This document shows positions 42,582 to 54,932 of a stretch of 64,000 bases of DNA, piece by piece. Both the position numbers and the translations under genes were made by a program. How positions within the stretch are numbered: the stretch's first letter is position 1; each line of letters starts with the position of its first letter. The notes under the pieces are model-generated. The model made no database searches. It was not told where the DNA came from and was given only the letters and a program-made list of their open reading frames with translations. Source of the stretch: Cololabis saira. Taxonomy: Eukaryota; Chordata; Actinopteri; Beloniformes; Belonidae. Where the stretch lies: contig NC_084592.1 of NCBI RefSeq assembly GCF_033807715.1, positions 27,523,919-27,587,918 of the forward strand, read 5' to 3'.

Positions 42582-42925
42582 TAAAGGGAAAGTTCCGTTT
42601 TTTACAACCTGGACCTTATTTCTGGCATTTTTTATGGTCGTATACTCACCCAGAAAAGTTCGGTGTCATTTGGAGTCCTTCGGAAGATATTAGGAGTTTT
42701 GTGCGAGCCGCTTCTCCATATAATGGTAGCGAATGGGGCCACAGCGGGACACAGACGATGCAGCGTCTAAATAACACATTATTGCCGTGACTCGTTAATT
42801 TCTTTTATGAATCACTAGATCTGCTTCCAGGACCTGTTGTCTACATCCGGGGCTGTGTGTGTAACAAGGAAATCAGTTTGTAAACAAGACCTCTGACCTG
42901 CATGACGTCATCTCTGGTTCAGTAA
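42582..42925. mobile_element. Fragment of a TTAAAGGG-type repeat
   Basis: Starts TTAAAGGGAAAGTTCCGTTT, a terminus style similar to the other TTAA-bounded elements, and contains CTCACCCAGAAAAGTTCGG and CTGTTGTCTACATCCGGGGC. The opposite end is missing; the hAT copy at 42930 follows at once. Confidence 0.55.
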
Positions 42926-43017
42926 AAATGGGAGGGGATGTTTTCTCCTCGCACGACGCGCACGGCTCTCCGGAGAGCCGAGGAGCCGCTCAGCGCGACA
43001 CGCGCAGCCGAGCCTTT

Positions 43018-43135
43018 AGGCTGATTTATGGTTCCGCGTTACACCAACGGAGAGCCTACGGTGTAAGTGTGCGTCACCGCGTAGCCTACGGCGTAGGTTC
43101 TGCGTCGATTTAACGCGGAACCATAATTCAGGCCT
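43018..43135. mobile_element. GGCTGATTTATGG MITE, same insertion as 29873-29993
   Basis: AGGCTGATTTATGGTTCCGC through AACGCGGAACCATAATTCAG. Its position relative to the host hAT is the same as in the first copy, so it was inherited with it. Confidence 0.85.
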
Positions 43136-43370
43136 TTCTCTTCCAGAACTGAGAAACATCACCTAATGTTGCTTAAATGTGGCCACATGAAATCAATCAC
43201 TATCATCGAAAAAAAGTTAAACAAGACTATATGACGTCATATTTCTAAAAGTAAGTGAAAGTGATGCAAATTAAAGGAGGAGAGGATGAAACATTGCAGT
43301 CCCTACACCTACAATTAGTCTTAATATAAAGCTGCTGTAAAGGCCCTCCTGCTCAGAGCAGCTCATCCTG

Positions 43371-43470
43371 GTAAAACCAGGTAGAACCGGGTCAAACCAG
43401 GTAAAACCAGGTAAAACCAGGTAAAACCTGGTAAAACCACGTCATCCTGGTAAAACCAGGTAAAACCAGG
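43371..43470. repeat. ~10-bp minisatellite in the hAT
   Basis: GTAAAACCAG and variants repeated about ten times; the equivalent array at 30223-30280 is shorter. Confidence 0.9.
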
Positions 43471-43750
43471 ACCAGAACATGTTCTTAGCAGATGTTCTTC
43501 AGACGGGGAGTCAGATGCAACGTGCACTTTCTGTTTTGAAATGACACTTTTTATGTTTATGCCAGTCACTGCTTAGTAACTGTTTAATAAATACAGTTTT
43601 GGTAAATTTGACTTATTTGAAATATACCGGTGGGCTTGTAGGCATCAAAGTGTTAATTCAAGGCTAAGGCAAAATATCGAGATATATATTGTGTATCGTG
43701 ACATGGCCTAAAAATATCGAGATATTAATAAAAGGCCATATCGCCCAGCC

Positions 43751-43753
<3 letters not shown>

Positions 43754-43838
<85 letters not shown>

Positions 43839-43860
43839 GACACACACACACACACACATA
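43754..43860. repeat. (TA)n-(CA)n compound microsatellite
   Basis: About 60 bp of TA followed by about 45 bp of CA with interruptions. Confidence 0.97.
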
Positions 43861-43889
43861 CAAACCCAGTGTTTTTTTTGTTTGTTTTT

Positions 43890-44100
43890 TTTTTTGGGGG
43901 GGGGGGGTGACATCCGCTGCTAAACCAGGAAGCAAGAACACATGGAGGCACACGTCAAGCACTGGAAATCTGCAACAAAAACCACAAACGAAACACAAAA
44001 CCGACACGGAACCGACCAAAACACGAGCAGCAATCATCCCAAATCTCGAGATCCAATCACAATCTGAGGCATGCAGGTGAACAAGCCAGTGTGTATGTCT
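43890..44100 (+). repeat. Dispersed repeat bracketed by microsatellites
   Basis: Homologous to 60305-60570: G-run, TGACATCCGCTGCTAA, GGAAATCTGCA, CACGAGCAGCAA, CTCGAGATCCAATCACAATC and GCATGCAGGTGAACAAGCC. Both copies have TA/CA repeats on the left and GT repeats on the right. Confidence 0.85.
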
Positions 44101-47099
44101 ATGTGTGTGTGTGCGTGTATGTATATGTCTGTGTGGCTATGTGTGTGTTTGTATGTGTATATGGATTGTTTTTTTCTAATGACAGTTTGTAGAAGCTGGG
44201 GGCATGGCCAGATGAATGAAGTATACCTTAAGTGCTTGGCTCTAGACACTGACAGTCAGTATGGATCAAACAAGCTGGAAATTACACTGTAAAGCTGATC
44301 ATGTGGACTGGAAATCACTCTAGAATCCAACTGAGAACAGTGGCGATACATAATACTGCTGTAACGCAGCCCAGTCTGGGTTTGTGCTGATGTTTACTGG
44401 ATTGGTCGGCATGCCTACATGTTTAGGCAGCTCTATCCAAAGTGCTCAGTTCATGTCAGCGTAGGCACAGTATTTATACGTGTAATAAGATAATCTATGT
44501 AATCTCTAACAAACATCAGTCTCAATTATATGTATTTGCTGCCTGTGACTAATATGTTTGCAATTTTCAAATTCTTTTCATACACTGTCCACATGATGGA
44601 TGATTAATGATTAAATTATGTCATCATTTATTTAAAAGAACACCCAAATGGCTTTAGGTGTTTTCAGGCCCAGCACCAATGAAACTGTAAAAGCGTCCGC
44701 CTTGTCTGCTAGTAGACAAGAAATAATTCAGTCTACCTCTAAGTGCAGCCTAACATGGACCGACAAATATTCCTCCTCTTATAGACTATGACTTCATTGC
44801 AGAATGAATTATAAATGCCCAAGTAGAGACAGACATGCTAGTGGAGAAAAATTGTAAGACTTTGATGGATTTATTAATTTTTTTTCTACATATTCTTTTT
44901 TTTTAGGGTTTCATATTTGTTTGTCATATGGACTTATACTATTATTGAGTATTGGTATCTCTTATTCAAAATCTGAGGGAAAAGAACATCCTAACAACCA
45001 TAAACAGAACAAAGAAAAAAACCAAGACAATGCCAACACAAAGCCACTGATTGAAGGTAATGTGTTTATTATAATGATCTATTGAAACAATAGTGTATTT
45101 TAACCTCATTTAAATGAATCACTTGTTTCAAATAAAGTTATGACAATCACTGAAAAAAACAACTAAATGTCAGCATGGAATGACAATGGGTTGGCTGTTT
45201 TCAGGGGAACAGCTCTGAGAAAACCAACTTTATATCTTCTGGGCCATGGCCACAGCCTGTCAGTCAGAACAGCCCCATCCTTATTTATGGATAACATTAG
45301 TCTTAATTCACTTAAGACACGCTCTGCCTCAAACCAACCCCAGATAGAGTTGTCAAGACTTGGAAAATAAACTATCAAGACAAAAAAAACAAGCTATCAA
45401 TTTTTTTGGAGCAGAATGTGAACTGGTAATATCTGCTTTAAATTTAAACATGAGGTCTGTGGGAAATGACTCCTTTTTGGAGCCAGCTTCAAGTGGACAT
45501 GAAAGTACTCTGATGTTTCCACGGTGGCATATTTTTTTGGGCCTCAACCATTACTGCTTGATTAAATGGCAAATGATGACTTATTTATGAACTGTAATTA
45601 GTTTTAGAAATGAATCTATGCACAGGATAATGTAAAGAAGAAATGTTCATTCATTCAGTGAAGTGTTATTGTACGCAGGATGTTATGATAACTATTTTTC
45701 TCAGCATGCTCGGTGGCCCAAAACGCACAAGCTTGCCATTGTTTGACACAATAAGGAGGTTTTGGATGGAAAAGGAAAAGTAGTACAGGTATGCGCAAAG
45801 ACACAAATGGCACTATTGTCTTTGACTTGTTAGAGAGTGCAGAATCTTGTTAACTCTTGGAATGAGGCTTACCATCGGGCTGGCAGGAGCACAAGGCATG
45901 GTACCTGTCTTTCTACACGGAGGAACACAGGTTTCCTTGTGTCTCATGCACGCATCCACACACACAAAGACTCTCACATTACAGTATGTTGCGAAAAAGC
46001 TTGCAAACTTGGAACCTCTTAAGCAGAAATCATTATTTTTATGTCTAGTCTACATATTAAAAATGTCAAAAGGGGAAATATGAGAAAAACTAGTGGGTGA
46101 AGTGACTGCCTATTCAAAACCACTGAGATGACAGAATCTTTTCACTTTCTTTGTGCCCCCTTCCGTCTGAAAAGATCCAATTGTCCCATTTTGCTGTATG
46201 TGCTGTATCTAAGAGTGAGTATCACGAAGCTGTAACAATGATTTAAAACAAGCACACCTCACGGAAGAGAAAAGCAGAGTCAAGTGGAATGGGGAACTCT
46301 AGTGTAAATATGTTTTTAAAATTGATACATACCAGTGTCTCTAATCCTTCAACAATCTTTATAAAGTTTTGTTAGGGCAAGTCATTTTGTCTTATTATTT
46401 TAGGCACAGTGCATACGGAAGCTGTTTTAGTTGTACTTCAGTATGAAGAAGGTTTGTGCATCCATATCCTGTGATATATTTCTAGTCTGGAGTAGAATTT
46501 CATGGTCTGCTGATTTTAAAGCAGGATGAAAGCCCCAGGGTGGGTTGTCAGACACAAGTGTTGAGGATCCTTCGGTCTATCAGTCACTGACCGGAGTCAA
46601 CCTTCCACTAATGCAGTTGCTTATCAACCTAATTCTATACACCACAGTTGGTTCCTTGTACTCTTCCTGTTTGATGCTTTCTAGTTGATATTGTGCCAGT
46701 TGCCCTTATAAAACAGTGTTTGGCCTCATGCCAAGCTTTCTCAACTTGGCCTCAAAAACCCCCTCACACAATTCTGTGGTCATGTCCTCACCCTCCTCGC
46801 CCTCTTTACCCTTTAAATGAGCACTTGTAAGACAATTCTCACTCCCAGGGGTCCTGCATCAGCATGGTTGCATCAGAAGGAACTTAGACAGCTGCGGCCA
46901 TTAGCCCACAATGACACAGCATGTCATTCCCATGACATCACTCTGACTTTTCCTTACAGTGTCTACTACAAATTACACAGTAAGCAAAAGCAGATGTCTT
47001 CTTTGCATGACAAAGGGCTAAAGCTAAGTTTTTTTCATATTACAGATAATTTCACAGTGCGCAACAAATCCCAATTGTTTCTGGACTGTTTTACTCTGT
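44101..47099. other. Unassigned, mostly single-copy AT-rich DNA
   Basis: Begins with a GT-rich stretch (44101-44165). No coding sequence recognised; the overlapping frames on both strands at 45163-45590 lack domains. The block 45160-45600 is more balanced in composition and could be conserved non-coding DNA, which I cannot test here. Confidence 0.4.
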
Positions 47100-47310
47100 C
47101 AGTGCTGAATCCAATTCAATTATTTTCAATGTTATTTATCAATATTTTATAAAATAATCTATTACAATATATATTCCAATAGATGATTTTTATATTATTT
47201 ACAATACAAATTGTCTCCAGGTGCTTTTCTGAGACCCGAGCCTGACCCCCGAGCCTGACCCCCGAGCAAATATTAAAAGAACCACTGGCAAAAGTAAAAG
47301 ACTCCCCTTA
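47100..47310 (+). repeat. Diverged copy of the 37018-37250 repeat
   Basis: CAATTCAATTATTTTCAATG leads to TTGTCTCCAGGTGCTTTTCT and a duplicated GAGCCTGACCCCC, then ACTCCCCTTATGGAGAAAAA. Confidence 0.6.
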
Positions 47311-47964
47311 TGGAGAAAAATGAATTTAAAATCTTGAAGTGTGTGTGGTGCCCCTGTATGTGCCTCTGGGGCTGATTTTCCCTAGCAGGATGTGGGCATG
47401 ACTGGCAGTGACCATGGGGGATCCAGGGCGGCTTGGGATGATGGTGATGGTATGTAATGATGCAAATGATATCGTATCTAGCCACCATCAAAGTAACAGC
47501 CAGAATCTCTTCTTTTGAATCAAAGAGAGGCACATAGAAGCTTCAGTCACTTAAAGTCAGGCTGTTCTCACTTTGCATTAAACTCTGGCCACAAGTGGCC
47601 ATACTGATACAAGATCTAAACACATTCCAAGATGGATTTAGATCTGTTCACTCAGGATGCATTTGAAGGTGGTCTTTGATACTTTGATAGTTTTTTTGTT
47701 TTCACAGCGTCTTCATAGTCTGAACATGAAAACATCCTGGAATGGATTCAGGGATCTGATTTTGCTTGCAAAAGAGACCAATAAAGCTCTCTGCCATTCA
47801 GGTTTTTTCTTTGCATCTGTCACAGCACTTTCCTTGTATTATATACACCTGATTTGCATTATACCTACCCATTATTGTATACAGTTTTAAAAATGCAAAA
47901 TAATGAAACAAGTTTGTGTAGGTTATTTGTATTGTGATTTCAGTTTTTCTTTCTTTATTTTATT
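47311..47964. other. Unassigned stretch
   Basis: No gene or repeat recognised. Confidence 0.35.
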
Positions 47965-48750
47965 GGGTGGGTCAAAGACGTATAAGGCCTTTGAGTAGCC
48001 CATTTTTAAAATACTTAAAATAAAGATATTTTTGGCCATTTTCCAAACATTTGAAATGTAGTGTACACATACATGTATGTGAAAACTTCAAACAAAGGTA
48101 TTTTAGTGTTTTTAAACCTTTAAACCGTCATTTGGGGCAACCATTTATCTCAAAATTAATAGATTTCCATAACAAAATTTATATTTTAATAAGTATCAGT
48201 AATTAAATTAACTGTTCAAGAAAGATAGACACATTTTCCTTTAATTTTTGAAAACCATTTTTAAATACATTCTATCCATAATGGCAGTGTCACCCTCTTA
48301 CTTACTCTAAAATTCATAAAACTGATTTAAAATGTGTACAAGGTGTATCCACTTATGCATGCTATACCAATAATTTATATTTGAACCAAAACTGATAGAC
48401 ATTCAATTTTGAATTTGATACAGAATTGCCATTTGTTGGTTACCCCACATGACAGGTGGTCACCCCACATGATGCTTTCAAGTTTAATCAAATATAACAG
48501 GCTAACAGTTAGCTATATGATCTAAGCTAGCTACTTCTCACCACATATCACTAACAAATTTACCTTCAAGATATAGATTTGCAAATAAAACGAATTATTT
48601 ACAGTTTTAGGGTGGTCACCCCACATGATATCAAAATGTGACGTATACACTGCAGCAGTTAGAAAGAGGATTTATTTGTAAAGGAGAGAGAGACTACTGA
48701 CCTGCAGGTTGTCTCTCTGGGACCCTCATGGAGTAACTGGCTGATGCAAC

Positions 48751-49128
48751 CATAGACATATAAAGGCTAGATGACTCGTCCGCGCTGCTGCCAATGGAGA
48801 GCAACGTCGTCACACGGCGGCCATCTTGCCACAGGAGAGCTCGCTCAGAATAACATTGTGTTCAATGGAGCATGTACTGCTTAAACAACCTTAACTTGCT
48901 CAATTATCAACAGATTTTCAAACAGTTTGGTTTGTCATGAACGTCAGAGATGTAGTTATGACACTGCATACTTGTGAATAATTATAAACATTGAAAAACG
49001 TACTTTTATATGAAAATAACCAGAAACAGATAGCCATGACATGGTTTTCATATTTAATCAATATTTCTATAGTATTCTTAGTAATATTTATAGTTACATT
49101 ATAACATATATATATATTATTACCATAT

Positions 49129-49170
<42 letters not shown>

Positions 49171-49930
49171 TATTATTACCATATAACATGTATTCATATG
49201 ACATAACACATTAATATATTATTACATTATGATGTATTTACGTCATGAAATTACATATGTGTGTCTATGTGAAGGACAGAGTCATATTGATAAGTTCAGA
49301 AAAGTGTTTTTTATTGTTGTGTTTTGATGTATTTGATGTAAGCCCAGTGGATATTTAAAGATTACAGAAGGCTGCATTTAACTGCTGCTATGTCATTCCT
49401 GCAGTATTTCTGCAGGTGTTTTGGTCAGGGCTATTATTTGTAATATATTATATTATTTGTAATCAGCACAAATTATCTGTCCCCATATGATAAAATCCAC
49501 CATCCCCCCTGATTTTTTATTTTTTTTTACAACTTGAGTACTGGTGGACACCCTTGATAACTTGGGCAGGTAACGTTAACGTTAGTTAGTGGTGATACTA
49601 TTATATTGATATTGATATTGATATTATTGTATGCTGCATGATTAGGTCGTTTTTCGCAACGAAGAGATACAATTTCAACATGTTCAAGCATCCCGAATCA
49701 TACCCACGTTAATGACGTTTATGATGAACCAATCCGTTTGTAAATCCGTCAAGATTTCAGCAAGTTATGAGTATTTTTGTCTGTACAGACCACTCACCCT
49801 CCAACAGCAACAACTATAGCGCACGCATGCGCACGCATGCGCACCAGAGAGTCTCCTGTGGCAAGATGGCCGCGGGTGAACGACGCTGGAGACTCCGCCG
49901 TGAGTCATCTAGCCTTTATATATGTCTATG
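48751..49930. mobile_element. DNA transposon inserted in the 47969-50395 element, 8-bp TSD
   Basis: The ends CATAGACATATAAAGGCTAG and the complement of CTAGCCTTTATATATGTCTA plus TG are inverted repeats; more inverted similarity extends to the CGGCCATCTTGCCACAGGAG block (48822 against 49850). The TSD GATGCAAC is exact (48743-48750, 49931-49938), and the uninterrupted site reads CTGATGCAACATCC in the complement of 40615-40635. No transposase; the interior holds a TA tract (49105-49165) and the repeat at 49268-49546. The superfamily is unassigned. Confidence 0.92.
49268..49546 (+). repeat. Interspersed repeat, third copy
   Basis: Near-identical to 38383-38648, and its last ~110 bp to 1-110. Confidence 0.85.
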
Positions 49931-50399
49931 GATGCAACATCCTCTTTGAGATGATTGTCAATATAAAAGTCCCTCAATTGTATTTTTTTCATGGTCACCC
50001 CAGATGATAATTCAGACAATGAACATATTCGGACAAGATTAGTTTGTGTATTATGATTGAAATGTGTGTACAAATGTTCCATAACTTTGTCAATAAATCT
50101 AAAACAAGTTTGAAAGTATGCCCAATAGGGCAAGCATTATTTTTAAATTGTTTTAATGTGATTTAAAACCAGTTGTCCAAACAGAAGTCAAGGCCGGACG
50201 GTCACCCAACATGATGTTTTCACACTTCAGATGGCAGAAAATGACCAATAACAAACATGTTTAAATAAAATAAGAGTGGGCACATGTAGAAGGAACGTAT
50301 TAGACATACATGTTATATTTTTTATTCATTTTTATGTTTATTATTAGGTAAAAAGTTCCATCGGACAGAAAAAGTAAGCGTCACGTCTTTGACCCGGGT

Positions 50400-51844
50400 A
50401 CAGATTTTAATGGCAGGTTTGAACCCATGCAATAAGCACTGGTAACTAGTGATAAGCTCTCTCAGCATGCATGTTAATGACAGGCCTAAATTAAACTTTA
50501 GAGAGGGAAGTTTAGACTTATTTCATGTTTTACATAAAAGTTTGGAGGAATCAACCCTGACCACTTGTACTGGGCTTCACAGCAAAAAAGAGATGCTAGT
50601 ACAAGCCATAGGAATAATAACTTATATCACTAGCGCTGTGACTATTTAATGGGTGTCCTCAATAAAAACAGGAAAGATTATACATTTTATGAAGTAAAAA
50701 TGCAGAAAATCTCCTCATTCCAAGGGATTCACATACCATACTTTTTTCTTGTCACTGTACTAATTGTTACATTTAGTAACAGTGAATATAAATGCCGTAG
50801 TAATAAGTTGGTCTAAATTTACTTGTCATTTTGGCCTCCTGCTAGTCTTGACAACAGCTTCATGTCTACTTTATTTGTATATGATGGCGCTCATATAAAA
50901 CATCTTAGAATTGTACTTCATTGTAAAATGAGTTTGCAAGACTTGAGCAGGATGCTCAAGTGACAGTTGGCAAAGACCTCATTCCACAAAGGTTGATGAG
51001 TTAATTTGGAAAGAAATGGAGCCTGCCACTCAACCACAAACAACCCCAGTGATATACTCACTGCCAAGTGCAGCTTGGATCCTAATCTGCCATTGATCAT
51101 CGTCATTTTTGTTTTTTCCTCCAGTTTTCTATTTGCATCCCTGTTATGGCAATAAAATATACTGATGGATCAGTGCTTTTGCAGTTTTTGACAGAAAACT
51201 TTTACCTTCACAATTTAGGTTTTTTTGTTGAGGTGTTAATTTTAATGCTCAGGGCAGCAAATATTGTCTATTGAAATTACTACTGTCCATCCCTGTCAGT
51301 TTGGAGAAGATGTATTGTTCTTTTTTTTTTTTTTGTTAAAGTTAAACACCTTTCCTGAGGTCTTAATGAAATGTTTGTGCATGTTTGGTCCAAATAAGTG
51401 TTTTGATGGGCCGGAGTCTGACACTCTACTCCACCTGCTCCTCCTCATCTTCCTCCTCTGCGCGGTGTGTGTCTTTCAAATTTAGTTACCTCTTTAATCA
51501 ACCCACTTTAAAAGGAACAGAAAATGTTCCATGATGCATAAAGGAACAGAAAATGTTCCATGATGCATAGGTGGATGAAGTGTCCATAGGAGGGACGTGT
51601 GCCCTGGCGATAGACTGATGATAGACCAATGAAACCTGGCTGTCATTTAAAGTGCAGTAAACTCAGTTAATTTTTTTTCTTGGAAAAACAAACAAAACTT
51701 TCAAATTTATTGTCAGCTTTTTTGCTGTATCTTTCTTTTTTCAATGGTCATAGTATTTTGATATAACTATTTCTTTAACATAACACTAGTTGTCAAAACT
51801 ATAGAGGAATTTGTATGATACCTTTCTTAATTAAAATACAGTAA
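50400..51844. other. Unassigned AT-rich DNA with a 31-bp tandem duplication
   Basis: No gene recognised. AAAGGAACAGAAAATGTTCC followed by ATGATGCAT is present twice in a row (51510-51569). Confidence 0.45.
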
Positions 51845-52678
51845 CAGTGTTTCCCCTACCATTATATAGGCCTGGCGGGGCCGCCAGGCCAACCAGACCC
51901 CCCGCCAGGCCTAAAAAAAAAAAATCAATGATCATTTACGTTTAGGAGCCTCTGCGCAGCGCTGTTCTGCAACGGGAGTCAACCTGCTTCGTTGCCTAGT
52001 AACGCTGCTGAGAGCGCTGGCATATTATTATGTATAATGGGATGTATAGAGTTTGTAGCTAGCCAAAAAATAAAGAAAAAATGATTTGATATGAACAACA
52101 TGATATAAAGAAATGTTTCTGCCAGGTCCGTGTGTTTGTGTTTGCATGAGACGCTGCAGGGAAGCATGAAGGAAAAAACAGCCCGACGACGCACGAGGCG
52201 TCCGCAGGGTCCTAGCGCCAGCCATGTATGAGCGTCTAGGCTGATTTATGGTTCTGCTCTGTTATAACCAAACGGGAAAAAAAATCTTCTACAATGTTTA
52301 AATTATTTATAACTGATCTAATCTCAATTGTGAATAGGGATGTTTTGTCACATATGCCGTCAGCACAAGCAGCCCGTTAAAAGAGGACCATCCCAGAGGG
52401 TTTTCATAGAGATCCCTCTGAAATATCTAGAAAAGATGTGCTCAATGCTCATATGGGATCAGACCTTTCTGGCCCATGACACTTTGGTTAAAGGTTAGAT
52501 TAAATCTTATTATTTCATTGAAGTGATATCATTCAGCAATATAGGCCTACAATGATTTTTAATGTAAAACTTTGTTATATTGCTACATGTCCAATACGCC
52601 GTCCCACGCGCCTCGTCTGTTTTAGGATTTTTTCGGTGGGTACCACCGGGCCTGAAAAAAATTCTAGGGGAAACACTG
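51845..52678. mobile_element. Non-autonomous hAT with CAGTGTTTCCCCTA termini, 834 bp
   Basis: CAGTGTTTCCCCTA at 51845 and TAGGGGAAACACTG at 52665-52678 are perfect inverted repeats of a well-known hAT terminus. A hairpin GGCCTGGCGGGGCCGCCAGG lies just inside the left end. The left arm of a GGCTGATTTATGG MITE is at 52238. The flanking 8-bp sequences do not match exactly, so the TSD has decayed. No transposase. Confidence 0.85.
52238..52262. mobile_element. Left-end remnant of a GGCTGATTTATGG MITE
   Basis: AGGCTGATTTATGGTTCTGC is present, then similarity ends. Confidence 0.6.
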
Positions 52679-52759
52679 AGTAATCACATAAATCTTTAAA
52701 CTCAATACATGTTGCGTAGATGATAATAATTATGAGAGCAGTATTTGTTTGATACAGAC

Positions 52760-53690
52760 TAGTGATGCACCGATTGTTCGGTAACCGAAATTGTTCGGCC
52801 GAAAATGGCAAAAAAACACTTTCGGTGTTCGGTGGAATAAGTGGGGAAAAAAACGAACAATTAATAACGGCGTTGTAATATAAATAGACTGGCCGCTCCG
52901 TAACTGTTGCGCACCACATAAATAGTTGGCCAACCAAAAACTAACCACATAACGCTCCCGTAATGGTTGCGCACCACATAAAGTGTTGGCCAACAAAAAA
53001 CTAACCACATAAGAATTTTACCTAACATTCACCAGCAGGTGGAACCAAAACAACATAAATCAATCTATTACAGGTTTAGATGAGGAAATCAAACAGCGAA
53101 GAGCGTGGAGTGAAGTGGTGCGGTGCAAACATGTCAGCAGTGTGGAAGTATTTTAGAGTGGCAAAGAATAATACAAGAATGGCTGTTTGCAATGAATGTT
53201 CTGCTCAAATATCTAGAGGGGGCACATCTGCAAAGTCTTTCAGCACTACAAGTTTGATTTATTATTTGAAATGATAAAAAACCCTGAGCGCTTTAAAGCA
53301 TTTTTATTGTTTTAAAGCCTATGTTACAATGTTCAGTAAGTTAAGCCTAACGTAAGCTCAAAGATTGCCAAAAAATGTATTTTGCTAATTTATTTATTTT
53401 AAGTTATTGTTCTTTGCTGGTATAATGTCTGCTGGAATATTTAAGAAATGCTGGGAAATTAAAAAATGTTCAGTTTTTTATGTTCAACAAATGTTTTCTA
53501 CCTTGTAATTTTGTAAAATATATTTTTCTTTTAAAAGCATGCCTAAATCAAATTTATTAGATTTATGCAATGGTGAAAAAATTGGCAAAATAAATGAAAA
53601 ACTGCGAAGAACCATGTTCGGTATTGTTCGGTATTCGGCCAAGTGTTTATTATTATTTTCGGTTTCGGTTTCGGCCACAAATTAACGCAG
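52760..53690 (+). mobile_element. hAT derivative with BED-finger remnant, right end truncated
   Basis: The left end TAGTGATGCACCGATTGTTC continues with TTCGGTAACCGAAA and TTCGGCCGAAAATGGC, a hAT terminus style with repeated TTCGG subterminal motifs. TTCGG repeats reappear at 53617-53680, but the final GGTGCATCACT is missing. A ~60-bp unit (CACCACATAAA, TTGGCCAAC, AAAACTAACCACATAA) is tandemly duplicated at 52894-53012. Confidence 0.8.
53080..53274 (+). pseudogene. BED-type zinc finger of a hAT (ZBED-like) transposase, truncated
   Basis: The 64-residue frame contains SAVWKYFRVAKNNTRMAVCN, then ECSAQISRGGTSAKSF and TTSLIYYLK. This is the BED finger pattern: an aromatic W-x-x-F, C-x-x-C, the R-G-G linker and the L-x-x-H-L helix (here L-I-Y-Y-L). 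The final zinc-binding His pair is missing because a stop follows the Lys. No catalytic domain follows. In the family the finger binds subterminal repeats of the element. Confidence 0.85.
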
Positions 53691-54724
53691 CTTATACAAA
53701 AGGGGTAGGGGTCAATTGCCTGCAGGTTTCTTTTTCATTCTTAGATGCAAGGTTCAGTCTAAACTTTTCACCCTTATAGCAACTGCTTTTTTGAAATTTT
53801 ATTCTGAGGAACAACAAAAAAGGACAAAAAGTTAAAAGAAAAAAGGGAATTCTGTGAAGCAGTAGAAGTGGTTGCTGTTCCAGATGGAAGGTTACCAAAT
53901 TGATCCCCAGCCCAGTAACATGCCAAAGCAAGACGCTGAAACTCAGATTGCCTCCTTTGCCCCAGAAACTCAAAGCGCTGTTCCCAAACCCAGCCTAATG
54001 CAAACTGTTGTGTCAGGAATTGCAGAGGGGGTTTAGAAAAAAGAAAAAGAATTCTGAGGAAGGGAGGTTTATGCTGGTCTTCCACACAAGTTCAGAATAT
54101 TTAGAGCCTGACGTAATTTAATGTTCAAATTATTTAGTTGATTGTTTGTTTTTCCAGAAACAACTCCTCTGAGTTGCTATAGTTCTTAAAATAAACTCAA
54201 GGTTCTGCTTCGCAGGTGACGACAGCTGTGGTTTACTGTGTGCCTAAAATTAGCTTTTACATGGAAAATGAGCAACCCCCCCCCCAAAAAAAAATTTAAA
54301 TTATAAATCTCTAAGCTTGGCCGACCAATGCCGTCTGGTATGGTAAACAGATGGAAGAGTTTGTGAACGGTAGTTTCGGGGTGGTGTTGTCATCATCATC
54401 AGTGGTGTCATCACAGGACGGGAAGGGTGCAGCGGTGAATGGAGAGTGCTGGATGAATGGCTTTCTGTGGTTTATTTGTTCATCACATCCTGCTAAATGT
54501 ATCTCATGTGCTTACTGTATGTTTATCTGGGAAAAAAAAGCCTGACTCACTCTTTTGTATTGTTAATGTACCCTGCTATGTAGTTGCTTAACACAGTATG
54601 ATGCACGTGAGGAATTCTGCTTTTGAGCTATGGTTTCCATTGCATGGTCACATTCATATTCACACTTCCTATCACGAGTTTTTCTTTTCTCTATTTCAAA
54701 CAATTTACACATACACACACACAA
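53691..54724. other. Unassigned DNA
   Basis: No assigned gene. A 50-codon frame (53884-54036, plus) beginning MEGYQIDPQPSNMPKQ has unusually protein-like composition but no identifiable domain; see findings. Confidence 0.4.

Positions 54725-54932
<208 letters not shown>

Larger units (their letters stand above)
42930..43753. mobile_element. 5'-truncated copy of the hAT at 29390-30637
   Basis: Matches 29800-30637 from GGGAGGGGATGTTTTCTCCT to the right TIR ATATCGCCCAGCCCTA. It includes the nested MITE (43018-43135) and an expanded array of GTAAAACCAG (43371-43470). The left 400 bp and left TIR are absent. A long TA/CA microsatellite begins directly at the right end. Confidence 0.88.
47969..50395 (-). 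mobile_element. Second copy of the GGGTCAAAGACGT element, interrupted
   Basis: Inverse orientation to 40171-41411 and very similar over its whole length. TIRs GGGTCAAAGACGTATAAGG and CACGTCTTTGACCC; flanking 4-bp repeat GGGT at 47965-47968 and 50396-50399. Removing the 1180-bp insertion and one 8-bp TSD copy leaves 1239 bp, against 1241 bp for the first copy. Confidence 0.88.

Noticed and set aside
45163..45590. Overlapping frames on both strands as an exon
   Set aside because: Frames of similar length exist on both strands, with no domain and no clear splice signals that match.
51845..52678. Exact 8-bp TSD for the CAGTGTTTCCCC hAT
   Set aside because: The left flank TACAGTAA and right flank AGTAATCA do not match as an 8-bp direct repeat; only AGTAA is shared, offset.
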